Source: Streptomyces sp. E2N166
GTDB taxonomy: Bacteria > Actinomycetota > Actinomycetes > Streptomycetales > Streptomycetaceae
Direction: 5' to 3'
Length of the DNA stretch: 43,956 nucleotides
Assembly (NCBI RefSeq): GCF_003671715.1
Contig: NZ_RAIF01000032.1
Span: 1,115,272-1,159,227, forward strand
Positions 16,585-23,999 of this stretch are shown one piece after another. The notes under the pieces were generated by a model. That model was not told where the DNA came from. It saw nothing but the letters and a program-made list of their open reading frames with translations, and searched no databases. The position numbers were made by a program, and so were the translations under genes. Each line of letters begins with the position of its first letter. Within the stretch, counting starts at the first letter, position 1.

Positions 16585-17745
16585 TCACCGCCGCTTGCGG
16601 GCAGGAACCACGTAGCGGGCGTAGACGAGGTCCCGCATGATGTCCTCGCCGCCCTCGACGATGGCCACGTACCGCATGTCCCGGACGAGCTTGCCGATCG
16701 GATGGTCCTGCGTGTAGCCGAGACCGCCGAACAGCTCCGAGCCGGTCGACACCACCTCCCAGCCCGCTTGGCCGCAGAAGAGCTTGGCGACCAGCGCGGA
16801 ACGGAGCGTGCCGGCCCGGTGCAGGCCGGTTCCTCCGCTCGCGGCCGCTTCGAGGAGTCGGTCGAACTCCGCCGCCGCCGCCCGGCACTGGTTGCGCATC
16901 ACGTCGATCAGCGTCTCCGTCTGCCCGAGCTTCCCGGCGAACACGGCGTTCTCGGTGAGCGGGGCGCCCCTGAGCTTCTTGCCGGCCGCGTAGTCCATCG
17001 CCAGGTCCCGCACGCGCCTGGCAATGCCCACCGCGCATGCGGCGATCAGGATGCGGCTCGCGTTCAAACTCGCCTCGAGGATGCGCAGGCCGCTGCCGTG
17101 GAGGCGGTGCGTGGCGGGAACGGCGCAATCGTCCAGACGCACCCGGTAGGTTCCGGCGCCCCGGACGCCGAGCAGGTCCCAGCGCTTGACGATCTCGACC
17201 CCGGGCGTGTCGCGTGGTACCGCGACGACGGCGAAGTCCGCGGCGTCGTCGGCGGACCGGGCGAGGACCAGCAGCAGTCCGGCCGCGTCGGTGTTGGTCG
17301 AGAAGTACTTCTCGCCGCTGAGCACCAACCTGTCACCCTCCGTGCGGAAGGTGGTGGTGATCCTTACCAGCTCGCTGCCGGCCTCCTCCTCGCTGCCGAG
17401 CACGGCGATCCGTCCGCCCTCGGTCACCAGCGACTCCAGGGCCGGGCGGGCCAGCTCCTCGCGACCGAAGTGCTGCAGCATGACGCCGCCCAGGACCGGC
17501 AGGAAGGCCCCGAAGGCGAACCCGGCGTCACCGTAGGCGAGTTCCGACACGACGTCGACGCTGTCCGTCACGGACAGGCCCAGCCCTCCGTACTGCCGGG
17601 GCACCCACCAGTTGGCCAGCCCGAGGTCGTGCAGCCGGGCCGCCTCGGCCGTTGGCTGCTCCGGCAGACCGTCGAAGTGCTCGTCCTTCCCGGCCAGCTC
17701 GGCCGCGGCGAAGTCCCTTATCCGGGACAGCAGTTCCGCTGTCAT
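16585..17745 (-). CDS. acyl-CoA (acyl-ACP) dehydrogenase
   Basis: A 386-residue FAD-dependent dehydrogenase of the acyl-CoA dehydrogenase fold, normal in length. It has an N-terminal helical domain (PRQYGGLGLSVTDSVDVVSE), a middle beta domain (GEKYFSTNTDAAGLLLVLAR) and a C-terminal helical domain. The C-terminal base Glu is retained in VAIVEGGEDIMRD. It should introduce a 2,3 double bond into an acyl thioester. Because the operon also encodes an ACP, the substrate may be ACP-bound. The ATG at 17745 has GGGAGAAGG upstream. It is the last gene of the operon, 23 bases after the MDR gene. Confidence 0.88.
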   Translation of the reverse strand: MTAELLSRIRDFAAAELAGKDEHFDGLPEQPTAEAARLHDLGLANWWVPRQYGGLGLSVTDSVDVVSELAYGDAGFAFGAFLPVLGGVMLQHFGREELARPALESLVTEGGRIAVLGSEEEAGSELVRITTTFRTEGDRLVLSGEKYFSTNTDAAGLLLVLARSADDAADFAVVAVPRDTPGVEIVKRWDLLGVRGAGTYRVRLDDCAVPATHRLHGSGLRILEASLNASRILIAACAVGIARRVRDLAMDYAAGKKLRGAPLTENAVFAGKLGQTETLIDVMRNQCRAAAAEFDRLLEAAASGGTGLHRAGTLRSALVAKLFCGQAGWEVVSTGSELFGGLGYTQDHPIGKLVRDMRYVAIVEGGEDIMRDLVYARYVVPARKRR

Positions 17746-17768
17746 GGCACCTTCTCCCTTCGGGCCGG

Positions 17769-18899
17769 TCAGACCGGGTTCACGTGGTACATGGGGAAGT
17801 ACGAGGCGATCCTTCCGTGGGCGTAGTCGTCGGCCAGTTCCGGCACCCGGTCGAAGTCGTAGACGACCTCCGAGCCCTTCGGCGCGATCCAGCCCTCGGC
17901 CTCCTGGAAGTCGCGAATGGCGGGCGATTCCTGCAGCTGCCACACGTGGGTGTTCACGAGGATGTGGCGGCTGATGGACTCGGCGCCCCGCAGATGGGTC
18001 AGGCGCATCCCCGCCTTCCAGCCGCAGGTGGTGACCACTCCCGCGCGGGCCAGCGAGGCCAGGGTGATGTCGTACAGGGGCTGGCCGATGTTGTCCACGA
18101 AGATCGCGACTCCGTGGCCGTCGCTCAGCTCGTCGACCAGCTCCCCGAACCTGCGCACCGAGTCCCGCCGCCGCTGGTGGCGTTCCCGGTCCGTGCGCTG
18201 CTCCCGGGTGGGTAGCGAAAGATCGGGGAACAGGCGGCGGTCCACCGGGGTGATCCCGTTCTCCCGCAGGAAGGCGACACGCTCGTCCGAGCCCGCCGTC
18301 ATCGCCACCCGGAACCCGGCACGCCTGGCCAGCAGCAGTTCGGCGAAGGCCACACCGCCGCCCCAGCCGAACACCAGGTGGTTCGCCGGGTCGTCGGCCA
18401 CCTGGGTGCGCCAGCAGCCGTAGGCCTTGTGCCAGTTGTCCCAGGCCGTGTAGTAGCGCCCGTACGTGGCCCACTGGGCCAGCGAGTACGGGGTGCCGTC
18501 GGGGATGGGCAGCAGCACCCGCACGTCCATCTTCGACTGCTTGGCCAGCAGGCCGATGGTGTGCGGGGCGTCGTAGGCGTAGGCGAGTTCGGCGTAGCCG
18601 AAGCGGTCGAGCTTGCCGAACGGCATCAGCATGCACAGGTCTCCCTCGCGGACCGGGGTGTTCCGGCCGCCCGCGTTCACCTGGAGCACGCGTACCACTC
18701 CCATGTTGCCGACGACCACCACGTCCTCGCCGCGGCTGCTGCACACGTCGATCGGTGAACGGGCCAGCGCGTGGTCGACGTTGGCCTCCCAGGAGCCGAG
18801 GATCGGCTCCACCAGGGCCTCGCCCTCCTCCAACGGGCCGAAGGTGAACACGTCGCGCCGTAGCGCGCTGCCGGGACTGCCGTCGTGAGGGCCGGTCAT
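17769..18899 (-). CDS. MDR-family reductase, crotonyl-CoA reductase-like
   Basis: A 376-residue medium-chain dehydrogenase/reductase. An N-terminal GroES-like domain (VGNMGVVRVLQVNAG) is followed by a Rossmann domain with the nucleotide-binding loop FGWGGGVAFAELLLARRAGF (about 177-196). TYGRYYTAWDNWHKAYG before it resembles the equivalent region of crotonyl-CoA carboxylase/reductases, but overall similarity looks distant, and I cannot tell whether it reduces, carboxylates or does both. No structural-zinc cysteine cluster is seen. In this operon it would act on the enoyl stage of the acyl chain made by the ketosynthase. Confidence 0.72.
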   Translation of the reverse strand: MTGPHDGSPGSALRRDVFTFGPLEEGEALVEPILGSWEANVDHALARSPIDVCSSRGEDVVVVGNMGVVRVLQVNAGGRNTPVREGDLCMLMPFGKLDRFGYAELAYAYDAPHTIGLLAKQSKMDVRVLLPIPDGTPYSLAQWATYGRYYTAWDNWHKAYGCWRTQVADDPANHLVFGWGGGVAFAELLLARRAGFRVAMTAGSDERVAFLRENGITPVDRRLFPDLSLPTREQRTDRERHQRRRDSVRRFGELVDELSDGHGVAIFVDNIGQPLYDITLASLARAGVVTTCGWKAGMRLTHLRGAESISRHILVNTHVWQLQESPAIRDFQEAEGWIAPKGSEVVYDFDRVPELADDYAHGRIASYFPMYHVNPV

Positions 18900-18980
18900 C
18901 GCGCCGGAGCGCAGGACCCAGGCATCGGGCGAGTAGATGACAACCTCCTGAGTTCGAGTACGGGTTCGGGACGGGCGCGG

Positions 18981-19919
18981 TCAGCGGGCCGCGGTGCCCG
19001 GCACCCGGTAGTCCACCGCGACCCCGCCCCACGCCTCGCCGGCGCCATAGGCGACGGCTCCGAGCCGGCCCGAGGCGGGCAGGGAGCCGGAGTCCAGCTC
19101 CTCGGCGAAGGCCAGGGGGATGGAGGCGGACGACGTGTTGCCGGAGTGCTCGATCCGGTTCACGAAGGGCACGCCGAGATGGGTGGTGAAGCCGCGGACC
19201 TGCTCCAGGATGCGGCCGTTGGCCTGATGGCCGACCAGGACGGTCGGCGCCGGGCCGTGGTCGAAGAGGTACTGCGCGGACTCCGACATGCGGCGCACGG
19301 CCCGGTCGTACACCTGCATGCCGTCCAGGTGGATGCCGCCCTCACCGGTCTCCCGCATGAGCGCCTCCTGCGAGCCGTCGCAGCCCGCGACCTGCCGGAA
19401 GGGCGCGAACGGCGCGCGGTCCTCCAGCAGGACGGCCGCGGCGCCGTCGGCGAAGATGCACGCCGTCTGCCGGTCAGTGCGGTCCACCAGCCGGGACATG
19501 GCCTCCACCGAGCACACCAGAACCGACCGCGCCTGTCGGGACTCGCAGAGCGAGAGCCCGGTGACCAGTCCGTAGACGAACCCGCAGCAGGCCGCGTTCA
19601 TGTCGAAGGCCAGCACTGCGGAGTCGAGGCCGGCCTGTCGTGCCACCTGCTGCGCGATGCCCGGGACGCGCCGGCGTACGGAAGTGCTGACGACGACCAG
19701 GGCGCCGATCGACGAGGGGTCCGACAGCCGGGTCACGATCGGCGCGCACGCCTCCGCAGCGACGTCCGTCAGCGGCGTCCCGTCCGGCAGCCACGAGCGG
19801 GACGCGATGCCGCTGCGGCGCCGGATCCACTCGTCGGTGAGGCCGATCGACTCGAAGTCGTCGTTGGTGACCGTCCGTCCGAGCTTGGCCGTGGCGACAT
19901 CGACGATGCCGGCGCTCAC
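18981..19919 (-). CDS. 3-oxoacyl-ACP synthase III (FabH-like)
   Basis: A 312-residue thiolase-fold condensing enzyme with the KAS III triad Cys111 (DMNAACCGF), His231 (VGHQANGRIL) and Asn261 (HSGNTSSASIPLAF), plus WIRRRSGIASR near the N-terminus. It should condense a short acyl starter with an extender on an ACP. With the 2-oxo acid dehydrogenase genes upstream, the starter is expected to be a branched acyl such as isobutyryl or 2-methylbutyryl. Its start overlaps the ACP stop by four bases (ATGA), which argues that the ACP at 19916-20164 is its partner. The adjacent second Cys (112) is unusual where Ser, Ala or Gly is common. Confidence 0.9.
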   Translation of the reverse strand: MSAGIVDVATAKLGRTVTNDDFESIGLTDEWIRRRSGIASRSWLPDGTPLTDVAAEACAPIVTRLSDPSSIGALVVVSTSVRRRVPGIAQQVARQAGLDSAVLAFDMNAACCGFVYGLVTGLSLCESRQARSVLVCSVEAMSRLVDRTDRQTACIFADGAAAVLLEDRAPFAPFRQVAGCDGSQEALMRETGEGGIHLDGMQVYDRAVRRMSESAQYLFDHGPAPTVLVGHQANGRILEQVRGFTTHLGVPFVNRIEHSGNTSSASIPLAFAEELDSGSLPASGRLGAVAYGAGEAWGGVAVDYRVPGTAAR

Positions 19920-20164
19920 TGCCCGTTCGCCAGCTTCACGAAATAGCTGCTGAAGTCGTCCAGGAAGGCGAAGGCCGCGGTCTCCTGCAAGTCTCCCTTG
20001 ACCTGGAGTTCGCGCTCCAGCTGCTGGTGCAGCTCGACCAGGTCGAGGGAGTCGAGGTCGAGGTCGGCGACCGGCCGGGTGAGGTCGTCGGGCCCCAGCG
20101 CCGGGTCGCGCTCGCGCAGTTTGGCCAGCATCGTGTCCGCGATACGGCTCTCGATGTCACTCAT
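19916..20164 (-). CDS. acyl carrier protein
   Basis: An 82-residue acidic carrier protein with the phosphopantetheine serine at Ser39 (ADLDLDSLDLVELHQQLE). The DSLD motif and helix pattern are those of fatty-acid or polyketide ACPs, not the GG(H/D)S of PCPs. It overlaps the FabH-like gene by four bases and follows the lipoyl-domain gene. It probably carries the growing acyl chain and may deliver it to the NRPS. Confidence 0.92.
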   Translation of the reverse strand: MSDIESRIADTMLAKLRERDPALGPDDLTRPVADLDLDSLDLVELHQQLERELQVKGDLQETAAFAFLDDFSSYFVKLANGQ

Positions 20165-20216
20165 ACTCGTTCTCCGTTCGGGGGGAATGGCTCACAGGGC
20201 TGGGGTGTCGGGCTTC

Positions 20217-20480
20217 TCACGCGGGGCCGGGCTGCCCGAGCGCCAGCCGGTACAGGGGCTCACCGGACTTCAGAACCGTGCCGGCCGTCGCGGTGTGGCC
20301 CGTGACCCGTCCCGCGAGCTCCGCCACGATCTCCGTGCTGGCCTTGTCGGTCTCCACGACCGCGATCACGTCCCCCCGCTCGACCAGGTCGCCGACGGCG
20401 GCGACCCACTCGACGAGCAGGGCCTCGCCGAGGCCGTGGCCGAAGCCGGGAACGTACATGTCCACCGATGAGTCGGTCAT
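20217..20480 (-). CDS. free-standing lipoyl-domain protein (reduced E2)
   Basis: Only 87 residues: one lipoyl domain of the 2-oxo acid dehydrogenase E2 type (MYVPGFGHGLGEALLVEWVA, GDVIAVVETDKASTEI) with the lipoylation lysine at Lys46. Usual E2 proteins have about 400 or more residues, with a peripheral-subunit-binding domain and an acyltransferase core; none follows here. The flanking motif ETDKA fits lipoyl, not the MKM of biotin carriers. The start overlaps the E1 beta stop by four bases (ATGA). It should receive the acyl group from E1. The acceptor, CoA or the adjacent ACP or ketosynthase, is an open question. Confidence 0.9.
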   Translation of the reverse strand: MTDSSVDMYVPGFGHGLGEALLVEWVAAVGDLVERGDVIAVVETDKASTEIVAELAGRVTGHTATAGTVLKSGEPLYRLALGQPGPA

Positions 20481-21454
20481 TTCGTCATCACCAGCACCTC
20501 GTCCGTGATCTGCTGCACATCGATCAGGTAGTCCTTCTCGAAATCCGCCGGGGGATAGGCCCGACGGGCAGGAGCCAGCCGGCGGACGGGAGCGCGCAGG
20601 ACACCGAATCCGTGCTCGGCCATGAACGCGGCGATCTCGGCGCCGATGCCGACGTCCTTGGATCCCTCGTGCACGATCAGCAGCCGTCCGGTGCCGGCGA
20701 CGGACTCCATCACCGTGTCCATGTCGAGCGGGGCCACCCAGCGCAGGTCCACCACCTCGACGTCCACCGTGGGCGCGAGGGCGTGCGCCGCCTGCAACAC
20801 CTCGTGGGTGACCGCGCCGAAGGTGGCGATCGTCAGGTCCGTGCCGCGCCGCACCACCCGGGCCGCGGTCGGCGACTTCGCGGGCCCGGCATCCCGGACG
20901 GGTGCGTTCCGCCGCCAGTACAGGCGGATCGGTTCGTACACCACCACGGGCGAACCGAGCCGTACCGCGTACCGCAGGATCTGGTCGGCGTCCTCGCCCG
21001 TGGACGGGCACGCCACAGACAGCCCCGGAACGCGGGCGAACAGCGCCTCGTTGGACTCGCTGTGGTGCTCGACGCCCCGGACGCCGCCGCCGCTCGGGAT
21101 GCGCACCACCAGGCTCGGGCTGACCTGCCCGTTCGACCGCTCGCCGATCCGGGCCGCCTGGGTCACCAGCTGGTTCACCGCCGGATAGGTGAACCCGTCG
21201 AACTGGATCTCGCAGACCGGGACCAGCCCGCTCATCGCCAGGCCGACCGCCTGGCCGACGATCGTGGACTCGGCGAGGAGCGAGTCGCGGACCCGGTCCG
21301 CTCCGAAGCGGTCCCGCAGGCCCCGGGTCACCCGGAAGACGCCCCCGAGCCGGCCGATGTCCTCGCCGAGCAGCAGCAGGGCGGGCTCCTTGTCGAGCAG
21401 GTCGGCGAGGGTCGCGTTGATGGACTCCGCCAGGGGCGCGGACGCGGTGCTCAT
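20477..21454 (-). CDS. 2-oxo acid dehydrogenase E1 beta subunit
   Basis: A 325-residue transketolase-like subunit, the standard length. It begins with ESINATLADLLDKEPALLLLGEDIG, then GLAMSGLVPVCEIQFDGFTY, SGGGVRGVEHHSESNEALFA (thiamine-site loop with paired His) and ends with DLRWVAPLDMDTV and ITDEVLVMTK. It forms the E1 heterotetramer with the upstream alpha subunit; the start codon overlaps the alpha stop by one base (TGATG). The complex decarboxylates a branched 2-oxo acid, probably from Val, Ile or Leu, and acylates a lipoyl group. Confidence 0.94.
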   Translation of the reverse strand: MSTASAPLAESINATLADLLDKEPALLLLGEDIGRLGGVFRVTRGLRDRFGADRVRDSLLAESTIVGQAVGLAMSGLVPVCEIQFDGFTYPAVNQLVTQAARIGERSNGQVSPSLVVRIPSGGGVRGVEHHSESNEALFARVPGLSVACPSTGEDADQILRYAVRLGSPVVVYEPIRLYWRRNAPVRDAGPAKSPTAARVVRRGTDLTIATFGAVTHEVLQAAHALAPTVDVEVVDLRWVAPLDMDTVMESVAGTGRLLIVHEGSKDVGIGAEIAAFMAEHGFGVLRAPVRRLAPARRAYPPADFEKDYLIDVQQITDEVLVMTK

Positions 21455-22359
21455 CACGTGTACTCCTTCATCAACTGCTCGCGCAACAACCGGACTTCCG
21501 CCTCGACGCCGTCGAACCACGCTGCGTCCACCAGGCCCGACTCCCGCAGCCGGGCCGCGTAGGCGGTCACCGGGTCCGCCGCCCTGGCCTCTGCGATGTC
21601 CTCGCCGGAGCGGTAGATCTCCTGGGCGTCGGAGGTCGAGTGGCCGTGCATGCGTGCCACCTGGATCTCCACGAGGCAGGGCGAGCGTTCGGCGCGCACG
21701 TGAGCGGCGGCCTGTGAGCAGGCGGAGAAGACGGTCTCCGGATCCCTGCCCCCGATCCGCACCGCCTCGATCCCGAAGCCCCGGGCGCGCTCGGCCAGCG
21801 AGGTGCGCATCTGCTCCCGGGCCGGCTTCGAGATGGCCCAGCCGTTGTTCTGGCAGACGAACAGCACGGAAGCCGACTCGACGGCCGCGAGGTTCATCGC
21901 CTCCGACATGTCGCCCTCGCTGGTGGCGCCGTCCCCGATGTACACGACGACGAAGTCCTCGCGGCCCTGCAGGCGTTGTCCGATCGAGTAGCCGACGCCG
22001 TGCAGCGTCTGTGCGGCCAGCACCAGGGTGTAGGGGAAGAAGCGCAGGCTGAGCGGGTCCCAGCCGCAGAAGGTCCGGCCACCCCACTGCGCGACCAGCT
22101 CGGCGGGCGTCACGCCGCGCAGGAGGGCGACGGCGTGCTCACGGTAGCTGGGGAAGACGGTCGGGGCCGGGCCGACGGCCAGCGCGGAGCCCACCTGGGC
22201 GGCCTCCTGCCCCTGGCAGGACAACCAGAGGTCCAGCGCTCCCTGCTTCTGCAGTTGCCGGGCCTCCTCGTCGACGCCCCTCGCCACCAGCATGTGGCGC
22301 AACAGCGACCGCCGCGTGTCGTCGTCTGGATCTGTCGTGTACTCGGATTCTGACGTCAA
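21454..22359 (-). CDS. 2-oxo acid dehydrogenase E1 alpha subunit
   Basis: A 301-residue thiamine-diphosphate-binding subunit with the TPP/Mg motif at about 142-172 (IGDGATSEGDMSEAMNLAAV, then CQNNGWAIS). It has the phosphorylation-loop-like MHGHSTSDAQEIYRSGEDIA and an N-terminal HMLVARGVDEEARQLQKQG. It is shorter than the 370-410 residues of many branched-chain E1 alpha proteins, mostly at the N-terminus. It is the first gene of the seven-gene minus-strand operon, so the promoter must lie in 22360-22910. Confidence 0.93.
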   Translation of the reverse strand: MTSESEYTTDPDDDTRRSLLRHMLVARGVDEEARQLQKQGALDLWLSCQGQEAAQVGSALAVGPAPTVFPSYREHAVALLRGVTPAELVAQWGGRTFCGWDPLSLRFFPYTLVLAAQTLHGVGYSIGQRLQGREDFVVVYIGDGATSEGDMSEAMNLAAVESASVLFVCQNNGWAISKPAREQMRTSLAERARGFGIEAVRIGGRDPETVFSACSQAAAHVRAERSPCLVEIQVARMHGHSTSDAQEIYRSGEDIAEARAADPVTAYAARLRESGLVDAAWFDGVEAEVRLLREQLMKEYT

Positions 22360-22910
22360 GTCCGATCACCAGTCGTAGGTCCGTCGAGGAGCTTTCTGCC
22401 GTGATGCGTGCGGAACACACCGGAGGGCTTCCCGCGCAAAGGGAAACCGCACGGCGCGGGCCGGACGCGGAATACCGGTGAATAGGAGAAACCGGTGCTC
22501 GCGCGCAGGTGAGGCGTACGTCGGTGCGTGTCCACCCCGGTAGTCGTCCGGTGCGGAATGGTGAAAAGAGAAACCTTCGGCCGACCGTTCTCCGAAACGG
22601 TCCCGATCCGTTGCGGGGAATGGACCCAGCCGAATACGGGTGTGCCCGCCCCGGGCCGCTGATCGGTCATGGTGGCACAAGAACCCCGGCGGATACAGAT
22701 TGCGGCGGACGACCACGAGGCCGGTGTTCTTCCGCCTTGTGAGGTCGGCGGCCGAGACCTAAGTTGGCGTTGGCATTCCAGGGGCGCTGCGGATGCCGGG
22801 ATGTCCCGTCGACGGGACGACGCCCATCGGCGAACCCGCCCCTGACGCTTTCCCGAACTCGGCCTGGCGTTTATTCCTGCCGAGTCCCCGCGACGTTCAA
22901 GGACGGTGGA
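22360..22910. promoter_or_regulatory. divergent promoter region of the cluster
   Basis: These 551 bases hold no convincing gene. They separate the minus-strand acyl-unit operon from the plus-strand mbtH-lmbU-NRPS block, so both promoters should be here. Visible elements are a perfect palindrome at 22803-22818, paired ACCGGT hexamers at 22474 and 22491, and an A-rich patch around 22560-22590 of lower G+C than the surroundings. Confidence 0.6.
22803..22818. promoter_or_regulatory. perfect 16-bp palindrome upstream of mbtH
   Basis: GTCCCGTCGACGGGAC is a perfect inverted repeat 93 bases before the MbtH start codon. It could be a regulator binding site; it does not contain CGCCGGCG, the motif I recall for LmbU. 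Confidence 0.5.
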
Positions 22911-23126
22911 ATGAGCACGAACCCTTTCGATGACGAAGACGGTCGCTTCCATGTGCTGGTCAACGACGAGGACCAGCACTCCCTGTGGCCGGTGTTCGTG
23001 GACACACCCACGGGCTGGCGGGTGGTCTTCGGTGAGGCGTCCCGGACCGAGTGCCTGGAGTACGTCGAGCAGAACTGGACGGACCTGCGCCCGAGAAGCC
23101 TGCGTGAGGCGATGGCGGAGGGCTGA
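22911..23126 (+). CDS. MbtH-like protein
   Basis: A 71-residue MbtH-family protein with the signature [20 protein letters not shown] and [19 protein letters not shown]. Members bind A domains and are often needed for their folding and activity. The position at the head of the NRPS transcription unit fits that role for the five A domains in this window. The start codon follows AAGGACGGTGGA. Confidence 0.95.
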   Translation: MSTNPFDDEDGRFHVLVNDEDQHSLWPVFVDTPTGWRVVFGEASRTECLEYVEQNWTDLRPRSLREAMAEG

Positions 23127-23177
23127 ACTCCGGCCGTACGGACCGCGGTGGGGAGACGACGGTGGGGAGGGCATCCT

Positions 23178-23921
23178 GTGACGACGGTGAGCCGGTACAC
23201 GACGACCATGGCCGGAGCCGGCGGGGGAGGCGCGCCGCGTGACGCGGTGCTGTCCTTCGTCGGAGGACAGGCCACGGTGGGCACGTCGGGGATGACCTTC
23301 CCGCAGGGCTTGCCTGAGCGGTCCTGGGAGCGGATCGGGAGCGGCCTGCGTGAGCTCACGAACTCCTCGGCGTGGTGGCTCGGCGACTGGTTGATCTACG
23401 GGGAGACCACCTACAGGGCGCGGCGCTACCGGGAGGCCGTCGAGCGGACCGGCCTCGACTACCAGACGCTGCGCAACTACGCGTGGGTGGCCCGCAGGTT
23501 CGAGCACCACCGCAGGCGCGACAGCCTCAGCTTCGCCCACCACGCGGAGGTCACCAGCCTGCCCCCGGCGGAGCAGGACCACTGGCTGCACGAGGCCGAC
23601 CGGCTCAAGTGGTCGCGCAACGAGCTGCGCAGGGCTCTGCGCGCCGGACCCGCCGAGCGTCGCGCAGCGGCCGGATCGGTCCCGGGCGGCATCCCGTCGG
23701 CCGGGGCTGCCGCGGCGGCCGGCGACGGCACGCGCGACACGGCGCCCCGGACCAGCGCCCCAAGGGCCACCGCCGAACCGCGCGGGAAGGTCGCCACCCT
23801 CACCATCGAACTGTCCGCCGGGCAACTGGACCACTACTCGCAAGTGGCCGCCGCGCACGGTCTGCCCCTGGAGCAGTGGGTGACCCGGATGCTCGACGCC
23901 GTCGACCGGCGTACCGCCTAG
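23178..23921 (+). CDS. LmbU-family transcriptional regulator
   Basis: A 247-residue protein of the LmbU/NovE/HrmB family, which activates lincomycin, novobiocin and hormaomycin clusters. The conserved core (about 55-160) reads SWERIGSGLRELTNSSAWWL, GDWLIYGETTYRARRYREA, TGLDYQTLRNYAWVARRFE and LSFAHHAEV. It contains a ParB-like helix-turn-helix. An Ala/Pro/Arg-rich linker leads to a short C-terminal helical domain (LTIELSAGQLDHYSQVAAAH). The GTG at 23178 was chosen for GGGAGG seven bases upstream. It is likely the cluster-specific activator. No TTA codon is visible in it. Confidence 0.87.
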   Translation: MTTVSRYTTTMAGAGGGGAPRDAVLSFVGGQATVGTSGMTFPQGLPERSWERIGSGLRELTNSSAWWLGDWLIYGETTYRARRYREAVERTGLDYQTLRNYAWVARRFEHHRRRDSLSFAHHAEVTSLPPAEQDHWLHEADRLKWSRNELRRALRAGPAERRAAAGSVPGGIPSAGAAAAAGDGTRDTAPRTSAPRATAEPRGKVATLTIELSAGQLDHYSQVAAAHGLPLEQWVTRMLDAVDRRTA

Positions 23922-23948
23922 TGCGCCGGTCAAGGCCCCTTCCCCGGT

Positions 23949-23979
23949 GGTGTGGGGCCGACCCGACCGGCCCCACACC
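23949..23979 (+). terminator. hairpin between lmbU-family gene and A-domain gene
   Basis: A perfect 12-bp stem (23949-23960 with 23968-23979) with a 7-base loop lies 27 bases after the regulator's stop and 21 bases before the adenylation gene. It may end or attenuate transcription, so the NRPS genes may be partly uncoupled from mbtH-lmbU or have their own promoter. Confidence 0.7.
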
Positions 23980-23999
23980 CCTCACATCGGAGTCAGTTG

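Noticed and set aside
20217..20480. Biotin carrier protein as an alternative reading of the small carrier
   Set aside because: The modified lysine lies in ETDKAS, the lipoyl signature, not in MKM; its neighbours are E1 alpha and E1 beta.
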